Shown here: positions 10,507 to 21,000 of the stretch, in pieces
Layout of the letters: each line of letters opens with the position of its first letter
Position numbering within the stretch: the stretch's first letter is position 1
NCBI GenBank assembly: GCA_019096065.1
Contig: JAGUCH010000004.1
Coordinates: forward strand, 1,798,001-1,862,000
Direction: 5' to 3'
Length of the DNA: 64,000 nt
From: Paracyclopina nana
Lineage: Eukaryota; Arthropoda; Copepoda; Cyclopoida; Cyclopettidae
Translations under genes and position numbers: made by a program
The notes under the pieces: generated by a model
The model's database searches: none
What the model saw: only the letters and a program-made list of their open reading frames with translations
Told to the model about the DNA's origin: nothing

Positions 10507-12715
10507 GGCTAATCAGGATTCTAGGATCGCTGGACCTACTCTGGCTGAGGAAGTTACGAAAGTAAAGGACCGATTGTTGAACCATCTTGGGATTAATGAG
10601 GACACTTTTCAAGGGTACTTATCCCAATGTAACCCGAATGGGAACAGCAGGACTGTCTTGCAAAGTTTTATGCCACACGTTGCCTACCCTGAAGCACTAG
10701 AGTTTGTCACAGTAAATCAAGCACAAATAGCAGCTGTATGGGATAGGACCCAAATAGTAATTGTCCCCAGGGAGCCAATTAGACCGTTGGATGACCATAT
10801 TAAAACAATCATCAGGACTATGCCTCTTAAAGATCCAGTAGGCCAAGTTGTAAATGTGGTTAAATATATTGATGCACTTGATCCTATTTCCTTGACAAGC
10901 ACGACATGTGCCTTATTATGCATTTGTTTTGGTCTGGATGAGTTCCTAACTCGTATTGAGGAAAAGAAAACTATGCAGCGTATCCATGAGGCCGATGGTA
11001 GTTTCCTGACTAACCAAATGCCAGGGACCCATGAAATGGTTGCGACACTGATATCCAAGAATTGGCAAAAGATACGGACCTTTGGAGATGGATTTTCTAT
11101 TGTAGCGAGGCTTTATGGCCTACAAAGCGATTATTTCCTAAATGAACCGCTTAACCTGAAGCCACAGAAAACCCCAGGCCAGAGTGTGCATTTTCCAAAC
11201 AATGAGGCGAGTAATGCTGTTCCAGATATGTCTTCGATAGCAAGTCCACCTGGGACTAACCATCACGAGTTCACTACAGGAGCTGACTTAGATGGCCAAA
11301 ATAAGTCAGTCCTAACCTCGACTAAAATGAATCCTCGTGACTTGCATAACTTGACTAATTCTATCACGCTTCCTCCAATGGAAGTTGTACATAGGATGGT
11401 ACAAAAGATGTTGTCAGGAGGCCATTTGAATATTCAGGAATTGAACACGGTAAAAGCTTACTACACAAAAATGCATGATGCGAGCACGGCAAATAAAATT
11501 ATTGCCTCTGCACAAATCACGGCTAAGCACATGGTTGGGGCAAAAGTAGAGTCTATTTTCAGTAAGAATTTAGAGAGAACCTTAAGCATAGTAGATGCTG
11601 CAACGAAGGAAAGAATGGTGCCGGAAACTGACGTCATCTATGATGAGTCTGCTCCAATTGCAGAGAGGCTTAAGTTAATTAACACTGATGAGATTAAGGA
11701 TGTGGAATCAGCCCGACGAGTAATCCTTCAGATGGTTGACCCAAACTTATCCTCAGGAAAGAAAATGATTGAGATGCAGAAGCTCTTTAGTGTACTTAGC
11801 ACAAGGGACGAGTTTACTTCTCTCCAAAAGCAAATATTGGCAGAGGGCTACTTAAAGACTCCTGAGATAAGTGTAGCCGCTGGAGTATCAGCTGACACTT
11901 CTAGGAGCATTTATGATCCGACCACCATGAGAGGTTACATTGCTGTACCTACGAATGGTCATGTTAAGTATGCAAGCTCACAGTCAATGAAGGAGATTAG
12001 GCACAAATACACTAAAAAGTTTGACCTACATAGTTCCTCATTAACTGCTGAGAATATAATAAATTTTTTGGACTATTTGGCAAACGAGGCTGGCAGACAG
12101 CATTGGTCTCATGCAGCCTTGTTAACAGCTATGTGTGAGGCTTCATCCCAGAATACTAGTGAGTATTTTAAGGGGATGGCTGGAGAAGGAAAAGATGGTA
12201 TGGAATTGCTATGGCAAGATATCTTTAATTACACGCAGTTTGTACGTAAAGAGGACCCATACTTCCTCATTCAGGAGATGATCCGGAAGCCTACTGAGTG
12301 CTTCACTGCCACACTTAAGTCAATCCTTCGACTACGAATGAAGATACATAGCACAACCATTGGTGATGGCGGAGATGCTCATGCAGTTTCTGAAGCCATC
12401 TCTGATGGTTTTGCACTCCTAGGACGTCATTGGCCTCAGAATTACCAGTCGTTAGTAAACAAATACAACGACTATCTGCTGAGAGCAAATATACCTGCTA
12501 GGAGTTTGCACGCCTACAACATCATGATGAACCTAATTGGTAGTGACCTAGGTACTTATGTGCCAAGGGACCTGGATAGGGCTTATAAAGAGGAGAGGCT
12601 GCCAATGGTACCCAATATGCGTGCCAAACCTAGAATTGCTATGGTTGAAGCTACTGAAGAAGAGGTGTTAGAAAGTGCTAGCACTATGTCGGCAGCCTCT
12701 GGCCGTAGTCAATGA
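10505..12715 (+). CDS. gag: Gag (matrix/capsid part) of the retroelement
   Basis: 736 codons from an ATG that overlaps the end of a duplicated leader motif. No enzyme motif is present. The position directly after the leader, the size, and a helical, tryptophan-containing region at about residues 500-700 (FNYTQF, MIRKP, LGRHWPQNYQ) fit a capsid. The N-terminal 200 residues could be matrix-like. It ends in CAA UGA, and the same frame then stays open for 117 more codons that encode zinc knuckles. A readthrough product would therefore be a normal Gag with nucleocapsid. The protein should assemble the particle and bind genomic RNA only when the extension is made. No nucleotide sign of decay. Confidence 0.85.
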   Translation: MANQDSRIAGPTLAEEVTKVKDRLLNHLGINEDTFQGYLSQCNPNGNSRTVLQSFMPHVAYPEALEFVTVNQAQIAAVWDRTQIVIVPREPIRPLDDHIKTIIRTMPLKDPVGQVVNVVKYIDALDPISLTSTTCALLCICFGLDEFLTRIEEKKTMQRIHEADGSFLTNQMPGTHEMVATLISKNWQKIRTFGDGFSIVARLYGLQSDYFLNEPLNLKPQKTPGQSVHFPNNEASNAVPDMSSIASPPGTNHHEFTTGADLDGQNKSVLTSTKMNPRDLHNLTNSITLPPMEVVHRMVQKMLSGGHLNIQELNTVKAYYTKMHDASTANKIIASAQITAKHMVGAKVESIFSKNLERTLSIVDAATKERMVPETDVIYDESAPIAERLKLINTDEIKDVESARRVILQMVDPNLSSGKKMIEMQKLFSVLSTRDEFTSLQKQILAEGYLKTPEISVAAGVSADTSRSIYDPTTMRGYIAVPTNGHVKYASSQSMKEIRHKYTKKFDLHSSSLTAENIINFLDYLANEAGRQHWSHAALLTAMCEASSQNTSEYFKGMAGEGKDGMELLWQDIFNYTQFVRKEDPYFLIQEMIRKPTECFTATLKSILRLRMKIHSTTIGDGGDAHAVSEAISDGFALLGRHWPQNYQSLVNKYNDYLLRANIPARSLHAYNIMMNLIGSDLGTYVPRDLDRAYKEERLPMVPNMRAKPRIAMVEATEEEVLESASTMSAASGRSQ

Positions 12716-13069
12716 AGTGCTAAAATAATAAATGAGCTACAAAGCGAGTTGGCTCGAGCAAATTTTGAATTGAGTAGGCAAGCTGTTGAAGTAGCTATGA
12801 TGAAAGCTGAATCTCCATCCGAGAAAATAAACAGGCTGGGAAAAACTTTTAACATAGATACGTCTAAGTTACCTGAAGGAAACCCTCTTCAGACTGGTGG
12901 GTGCTTGTTCTGCAACCAATTGCATTACGCTACACAGTGTACGAATTATCCGAACACAAATTTGACCTCGATTAGAAACGATGGTACATTGTGCCCATTG
13001 TGTAAAGGATTGCACCTTGAGTTTAGGGGAGAACAGTGTTGGAAGACACGACCTGCTCGTAAACAATAA
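12716..13069 (+). CDS. Nucleocapsid-like zinc-knuckle ORF, in frame with gag after a UGA
   Basis: The reading frame of gag continues without another stop from the codon after UGA to 13069. The region is basic and carries CLFCNQLHYATQC (CX2CX3HX4C) and CPLCKGLH...C (CX2CX3HX7C), spaced like BEL/Pao zinc knuckles rather than the retroviral CX2CX4HX4C. The likely function is nucleic-acid binding in the particle. It could be made by UGA readthrough or from the in-frame ATG at 12797, which still covers both knuckles. Its stop overlaps the next ORF's start as TAATG. Confidence 0.75.
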   Translation, partial: SAKIINELQSELARANFELSRQAVEVAMMKAESPSEKINRLGKTFNIDTSKLPEGNPLQTGGCLFCNQLHYATQCTNYPNTNLTSIRNDGTLCPLCKGLHLEFRGEQCWKTRPARKQ

Positions 13070-15003
13070 TGGGACCAAGTACAAAAAATCCCAATAAGAA
13101 TGATAAAGACAGTTACATCTTGCCTTCATTTATGAGGGGAGAATGTAACAAAGAAGTAGGACGAGCTTACTTTGATTATTTAAAGGAGCAATCTGTAAAA
13201 AATGCTGAAATTATGACTCGTGGAAGTGAGGACGAAAAGGCTCTGGTCCTTGCAATAAGGGGTAGAAAAAGTCTGTTTGTTCCTCAGCATACTATGACTG
13301 TGATTGAGATTAGCATAATACTGATTGCAATAACGATATGTCAATATTGCTTATTTGGATGGAATTATTGGCCAATTACAGTAATCTGTAGTGGAGCAAT
13401 AATAGCTTTATGGTACTACTTTGTAAAAGGTAGCACGAATGATGAGCAAAAAACTTGTAGTAATGATGGTATCGTTACACATCTGGCCTCAGTAAATGCT
13501 AATGAGGCAGAGCCAGTAACACATTTTGAACCTTTACCGAATCCGGAACTTGAAGATGACATGCTGAGTATATACTCATTAAAACTACATAATGTTTGTG
13601 AAAGATATTTTATACCAGTGGAGATAACTGGAAAAATACGTTTGCATGCTTTATTTGACAGTGGAGCAATGGTGCAGATAATATCACGCACCCTTGTAAA
13701 ACTGATCGAAGACAAAATTGGTTACACTCTGCCTCGGGTCGAAACTAATTATGTAATAAAGAACTTTAATGGGGAAGAATTCCCAGGGAATGAAGCTGTC
13801 TCTATTCAAGTTGCATTTGGAAATCGTGTTTTAATCAGACAGGCTGTTTTCCTTGTATCTGATTGCGATACACTATTAATGATAGGAAACTCGTTATTAG
13901 TGGACAATAATGTCCGGATGACTAGTAAAGATGGAAAGCACTTTATGGATTTCCCTGGAAAATCTAAACATAAGAAAATTCCACTCTTACTATCAAAAGA
14001 GGCTTTCTACCCAGTGGCAATAAATGAAGGGATCACTCTGCTCCCTGGAGAAGAAGTGACCACCATGGCTAGTTTACCTCATGATTTACCTGTCATCAGT
14101 AATGACATTCAAATAGATACTGACTCTGACGAAGATGACGAACTTGGTCGTACTCATCACCAGAAAAATGTTTATTCTGGATTGGTGGATAAGTACTTAA
14201 ACTTTATGCCTAGTAACGAGTACCGCGGAGTGACCTCTGAGGGGGCACTTACTGCAGTCACTCGTAAAGGTACATTCCCAGTAAATATTGGGAATAATAC
14301 TGAGGATCCCATCTACTTAAATGCACATGCAGTGATTGGGCGAGCCAGGATTGTCAAGAAACAGAAATTTAAGAGTACGGTTGCAGCCCATGTGGCTAAC
14401 ATTAGTTTAAAAGCCCTGGAGCATGAAATGGAGTCATGTTATTGCAATTATTTAGATTCGCACGTAATCGTGCAGTTTACTGATATAAATGGTCTTTCCT
14501 TTACTGATATGCATGTTTTCAATGCCTATGAGCCACTAAGGGGAAGTCACAAGCCTTTGATTAGTAGAAAAGGAAATTACGTCTTTATCTCATCTAACCA
14601 AAGTGATGGTTACGAGGAGATAACTGATGTAATAATTAGCAAGTTTATGAAACGAGAAAAATGGGATGAATTACCGTGGGCTGTTATTGTTCCAGGACAT
14701 AAACTTTTGTCTGGTGAACAAAAGCGCATTGTAATAAAGATGAATATGATGGTGGATAAACTTAAAGTAGTATGGCTAAAATATAAGTATATTTGCCCAC
14801 CATGTATGACCATTGCTTTGTGCCCTATTGAATCCTACCTCACTGGGATGGATAGGGTCATAATAACTATGATGATACATGAGTATGAGAATTACCCACT
14901 TGCTTATCAAAGAAATGAACTAGATAAGTATTTTGAACTAAATGTCTTTGGAGCTCATGGTATCATGTCCCTAGCGAACATGCAGAGAATGTTGGCTACT
15001 TAA
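13069..15003 (+). CDS. Protease ORF with N-terminal membrane segments
   Basis: 644 codons, starting at an ATG that overlaps the upstream stop (TAATG) in a different frame. Residues about 75-120 form two hydrophobic stretches (around EISIILIAITICQYCLF and VICSGAIIALWYYFV). An aspartic protease core follows: FDSGA at about residue 196-200, with LLMIGNSLL later as the flap-distal ILG-like element. The remaining 350 residues have no motif I recognise. A retroelement protease tethered to membrane is unusual. The stop is eight bases before the pol ATG; the pol frame is also open upstream from 14937, so a -1 shift is possible as well as reinitiation. Confidence 0.75.
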   Translation: MGPSTKNPNKNDKDSYILPSFMRGECNKEVGRAYFDYLKEQSVKNAEIMTRGSEDEKALVLAIRGRKSLFVPQHTMTVIEISIILIAITICQYCLFGWNYWPITVICSGAIIALWYYFVKGSTNDEQKTCSNDGIVTHLASVNANEAEPVTHFEPLPNPELEDDMLSIYSLKLHNVCERYFIPVEITGKIRLHALFDSGAMVQIISRTLVKLIEDKIGYTLPRVETNYVIKNFNGEEFPGNEAVSIQVAFGNRVLIRQAVFLVSDCDTLLMIGNSLLVDNNVRMTSKDGKHFMDFPGKSKHKKIPLLLSKEAFYPVAINEGITLLPGEEVTTMASLPHDLPVISNDIQIDTDSDEDDELGRTHHQKNVYSGLVDKYLNFMPSNEYRGVTSEGALTAVTRKGTFPVNIGNNTEDPIYLNAHAVIGRARIVKKQKFKSTVAAHVANISLKALEHEMESCYCNYLDSHVIVQFTDINGLSFTDMHVFNAYEPLRGSHKPLISRKGNYVFISSNQSDGYEEITDVIISKFMKREKWDELPWAVIVPGHKLLSGEQKRIVIKMNMMVDKLKVVWLKYKYICPPCMTIALCPIESYLTGMDRVIITMMIHEYENYPLAYQRNELDKYFELNVFGAHGIMSLANMQRMLAT

Positions 15004-15011
15004 CCACGCTT

Positions 15012-18000
15012 ATGTACATAATGATTGGTCAATTACGGTACCAAAATGTGGCTGACGATGTGTGGATTAGAACACTTATGGATGGTGACGTACATGTAGG
15101 TGACCCACTATGTATGGCAACCACTGCTGCATTGCTAGTGTTATCTGGGTTACAAATGTACCCTGATGACCTTACCAAAGAGGATATAAAGACAAAATTT
15201 GGTAAATTTATACCATTTGTACTTGAACCACCGGGTTGCTCATGCAAACCTTGCTTGGCAAAGAACATGGGCATCAAAGTGCCACTTAAAAGCTTCACTA
15301 CTATTTATGAAGGTCCTATTGTTGATACCAGTGTCAGACAAACAGTTCTAAAAAGTCCTTCTGAACTGGACCTTGTATCAGCTAGCCTGGAGCTTTCTAA
15401 GGATGAGAGAAATAACCAAAAACTATATGATGAGGTTTATAATCTCCTTTTGAAATTTCCAAGTGAATTTGACCCTCTCCGTGTTTTGAATGGAGTGGCA
15501 GGTTATACATTTCCATTAAAACCGGAAACGATCTTGAACATGGATTTGGAACACATTCCGGATGAAGTTAGGGAGGACTTTAGGGACCTCTTATTGGAAT
15601 ATAAGACTATCTTCTCTGAAGATCCTAGATCTTATAGGCTATGGAATGTCGAACCGATGAAGTTCCAGCTAAAGGATGATAAGCCCTTGGTGCCAAAAGT
15701 ATTCAACATGTCAGAGTATGAAACTACCCAGGTTGACCGTAAAATAGCTTTAATGCTGTCATCTGGATTAATTGAGATTGTGGATAAGTCACTTAATAGG
15801 TACTCGGCCTGCCCTTGTTTCTTGACTTCAAGGCCAAATGATGAAAAGCTGCCTATGAAGCAACGCAAGCCTCGGCTATTAGTTGACTTAACATCTTTTA
15901 ATAAAAATCTGATATTTACGACTTCGGAGCACATAGTGCCGCCTATCCCTACCTTGCTAGGGATGTTATCTAATTCATGTTTGATGTCATCTTTCGATGT
16001 AACATCCGGATACGATAACTTACCTGTGGACTCTGATAGTGCTGATATGTGCTGCTTTGCAGTAACGTCCCCTCGCAGTATATATAGATCAGTCTTTTTA
16101 AAAAGTAAGTCATGCCTACAAGGGATCGCCATTGCTCCGAGAATGTTCGCAGAGCTCCTCCAACAGGCCCTTAACCCTGAGATATTGCCCTTTACATGTG
16201 TATATGTAGACGATTTGGTCGTGGCCTGTAAGAACCCTGGCAAGCCTAGGCCTGCTACATTGGATGATTACATACGACATTTAGGTGATTTGAGGAAGTT
16301 GTTTCAAAGCCTCAAGGACTTAAATGCCCTATTACAAATTAAAAAGACCCAATTAGGTGTTAAAGAAGCTACAGTCTTAGGGCACCTAATATCTATTGAT
16401 GAAAATGGGATTATGACTATGCGAATGCCCGATAAATTCAGGTCTGCATTTGATGATTTCCCTATTCCTACAACCAAGAAACAGCTGCAAAAGTTTATTG
16501 GGATGACAAACTGGTTAAGCCAGTATTGCCCTAATATGGCTACATACACAGCTCCACTGCTAGATGTATTACAAACAGCACAAGGAAAAACAGGAAAGTT
16601 CACCTTCACTGCTTTCCAAGAAAAATGTTTCTATAAAGTAATAGACGAGATTAAAACAGGTATGTCGCTGGCATTGCCACGTTTTAAAGAAGGTTATCTA
16701 GTGGTTGATTCTGGGGTAATAAGTACCTCGGCATTATTAATGGAGGTAAATGAGGATGGTAAAGCTGTGTGTGTTGGTGCACACAGCGCACGCTTTCCTC
16801 TATCGGTTTGCCTCTCATACCACTCATTTCAACGTGAAGCATTAGGAGTTTTAACAATGATAAACCATTTTAAAAGCATACTATTCGCCTATGAGCGGTT
16901 GGTAATAGTTACTGATTGCTTATCTATCGCTAGCGTACTTGCTAGTTCTTTTACTGGTAAAGATGCGTTTACCCATAGACTAGCAGCCCGTATATATTCC
17001 TTGCCAGTTGCATGGAAACTGAGAGCGGTACCTCGCACAGAGGTAGAAGTAGTAGATGTATTACTAAATAAATACCATCAAACACCAGAAGGTGAAACTG
17101 TATTTTATGCGCCCTACTCTATTGCGGGACAGATTACGAAGGATATTTATTCAAATAAATACCCTCTGCCTGATGCGATCAAAGATAAGGTACTTACGAC
17201 ACAGGAATTACTTACACACGTGTATGATACACTTGTGAATTCTGGGACTATGAGAAAGACTCTACTCCAGAAAAGGTTGCATTGCTTGAATGATAAATGG
17301 GTAGATATGATCGGCACGAAACCTCCATTTATACATGACGACACGTCAACCTTACTCCATGCGAAACATGATGATGAGGAATTCCTTGAGGAAGAGATAC
17401 TTTCAAAAATATCTCACTCATTTCATGGTGAAGCTGATTTTGATTCACCAGTAAATCATATAGAAAATAACTTAAGAGTAGATACAGTAACTGTTAAACG
17501 GCGAATATCGCCACATTTACCAGGAATTACACGCAACCTACTCATTAAGTTGCAACAGAATTGTGAAGAGACACAAAAAATAATAAATCTAATTATGCTT
17601 TCGCCTCCGGAGAAAGTACCACTAGATGTTGCAGTAAAGTACCGTGTCCTTGACGGTGCCTTGTTGGTCATTCGCAAGAATGTAAAGTTACCTTTTAGTG
17701 TTGCGACCAATACGAAAGTATATATGAGTATGCCCAACTGTGTGTACCTTATGGCATGTATACATTTGTTGCATAACCATTTGGGGAGTAAAAAGACCAA
17801 CACTCTTTTTACCCAATCCATGTATTCGACTTACTCAGCCAGGATCAGTCGTATTATTATTGGTGCGTGCATGCATTGTGCTCTATACCGCCAAGCTAAT
17901 ACTAGGTTTGTTGGGAAGGGGCGTTTCCGCATCCCGACTCAACCATGGGAATTGGTAATGATTGATTTGGCCAAGTTCGATGAAACTTTAGTCAAAGGGT

Positions 18001-21000
18001 CTTCCGCAAAAGACCTGTTAGTATTTGTCGATGTTTATTCTAAGATGATAATTGCTAAGCCACTATTGGATGCTAAATATAAGCAGGTAGCGAATGCTAT
18101 GGAAGAAGTAATTTCCTTGTTTGGGGTGCCAAAAACATTACTTGCAGATAATGGTGCCCAGTTAACGACTAATAAGGCCCTCCAACGCCTTGTTGACCGT
18201 TATAAAATTAAGGAGTTATGTCATTATCGAACTTTATCGCCATACAAGCATTCGAACGCTTACGCTGAAAATGCTATACGAATAATAAGGAGTGCATTAG
18301 TCCTAAACTCTAACTCATACAATATGAAGTTATGTGATGTGTTTAAGACTTCTATTTACGCAATAAATAACCGCCCTCTCACTTATTTGGCATATACTGA
18401 TGATAAAGGGGTGAAGATTACTCCCACACCTTTTTCATTATTCTTTGATAAAATGCCGACCTATCATTTAGGACGGGATGTATTTGAAATACTTAGTGAA
18501 AGCGAGGACAAAATTCATAAAGCTGAATGGCGTCAACGCATGCGTGAATATGATCTCGAAGAACAGTTCCACTTAGAAAAAATGAAGGCTACAGAAAGGC
18601 CTTCCTTTAAACCAGAGATTGGTTCATTAGTGTTAGTTATAAAACACCCCATAAATAAACAACGGTATAAATTTATGGATGATTTATTTGAAGTTATTGA
18701 CATTGGTCAGCATTCGACTGTGACTGTAAAGCCATACCTTTATGATGGGCTTACTCGCGAAGTAAGCCTAGATCATGTTAAGCTTTATAGATTCCACGAA
18801 TTGTATAGATTCCTTCCGGAGAAATTGTCCAACCTCCTGAAACGACCTTACACTCCGGAAGAAATATTGCGTAAGAAAGCTAGAAATGAGGTTATTGAAT
18901 TTCTTGAAGGGGCAGCCCCTGAAAGTCATGAATATAGTCTGCGGAACCGCACTAAGGCCTCCAGTATAGTGGCCTCGCAAAGTTCATTAATATCACAGTC
19001 ATCAGCAACGGACACTGAGCCAAGTGCAATTCACCAAACCTATAAGCGCTCTGGCTCTATTCTCATGCAAAAGGCTGCGAGCTTGTTTAAGCCCTCGGAT
19101 ATTTTGCGAATACAAGAGGAAAACAAGCAACTCGTACACAAGCAATGGGAACAATATGATCGTAAGAAGTTAGAGGAAAAATACCTAGCTGACAATGCTG
19201 ATAATAACATTGTTCGCAAAGAAGCAAGTGAATCTTTGTCAGACACTGATACAGATGATTTTATTGAACGAGCAATTGCACTAAGTGCACATACAGGGCC
19301 TGATGAGGCATTTTATGAGGACATGCTGGTCTTAAGCCAACGTGGCCCTCCTACTTTTGCTGAAATGGCCCAACAAGAACGACTATACCCAAATTTGCCA
19401 AGTGTTAAACCTGAGCACATTAGTACTCCTGATCACTCAAACGTCAGTGAAGGTACTCTTGCTGGGGTCAGCCCTGTAAAGTGGGCCTTTCAAGGCCAAT
19501 ATCGTGACCAACGTGTGGCAGATATACCTGAAAGTCCAGAGAAATTTCACACTCCTGACCAAAGTATGTCCGCAACTCCTAACAAGGACAATGATAATAT
19601 AGAAGAGGTAGTTGAAAAAGCAGCCTCTTTCATTGCACCTTCCAAATTCGATACTGACCTAGAATCTCTATCTGCCGGACTGGAAAGTATGCAACTAGCA
19701 CTGCCTACTGATCCTTTCGGTGGAAATACACAAGATGATGAAAATGAAAGTAGTGATAGTGATGACACGACTACAATTTATTATACAGCACGTCGTAATC
19801 TGCGGCGTACACCGCTGACAAAAAGCATTAAACAGAATGTTCAACGGGCAATCGATATTGTACGACGTCAGTTAGAACTCTCACCACGTAAACGGCCTCC
19901 CTCTCCACCAATCGATAATCCTATGGAAGGGCCCAGTGCCCCGAAACCAGAGATTTATGGAGCTGAAGGAGGAGAGCCACAAGTTCGTTACACTGTAATG
20001 AAAAGTCCAGTAAGAAAACCTGACTTGCAACCACGTAATAGTGAGTTACCTAGTGCGGGAGTAACGCAAATTGTGCCAAACACTGACGTGCTTGAGCACT
20101 CCTCGGCAGGAGATACACCTGTAGGTGTCCCGTATACGCCCGAAAAGGTGCAGTTTGCTCATCCAGCTACCCCTGAGGTTACACACCCCACTGTCAGGCA
20201 AGTCAGCCCAGTGGTTCCACAACCTGGTACTCAGGATCCACCTGAGGTCGCTGTACGAGCTCCGTATGAACCAGAAAAGTTGTCTCCACTACGTTTTCTC
20301 CCTCATAACCTAAGGAGGAGAAAAAACGTTAACTACCGCGCCATGGCAGGGTTTCGGGAGTATAATAAAAACAACGTACCTGCGAGTTCTCCTGCGATTG
20401 CTCAGCCTGTTCCTCTGGAAGCATTGACTCGTCCAGAAGCAGCATTGACAGTTGAACAGGATACAAGTCCTCCACAGAATGGTCAACAGCTCTCTGACAC
20501 GAACCCTGCGGCGTCCTCGGACCAACCGAGTAGTCCTGCAACCACACCAGTTGTTGAATCAAATGAACCAGGAGCTGCGGCCGCTGCTCAACCAACAGTC
20601 GAGCCCGAAATTAGTGAGCCCACTCCAATACGGATCCTTCCCAGACGACAACTGCGGGAGAGAAAGGGAACTGTAGATTATAGGGAGTTGGCGGGCATAA
20701 GAAAGTATGGGAAAGAGAAAAGCAAAGCTGGTAAAGAACAAAAATACTTTCCTAATATTCCACGAATAGCTCCTTTAGATCGGGAGGACAAGGAATTCGC
20801 CCGTGTTAGATTTACAAATACGAAAGAAAGGCCTGACCAAAAAGAGAGAGAGTTACTAGAAGAGGTAATTCCTAATTGGAAACTGAATAAAAACATGGCT
20901 GCAGTCCCTGATTATATTCAGTTTCTTAAAGCGACTGGCATGGATCACCAAGATGATAGCAACATAAATGAAATGAAGCGGCTGCGTCTCACCTATGATG

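Noticed and set aside
15632..16243. 203-codon minus-strand ORF opposite RT
   Set aside because: Shadow of the conserved RT frame.
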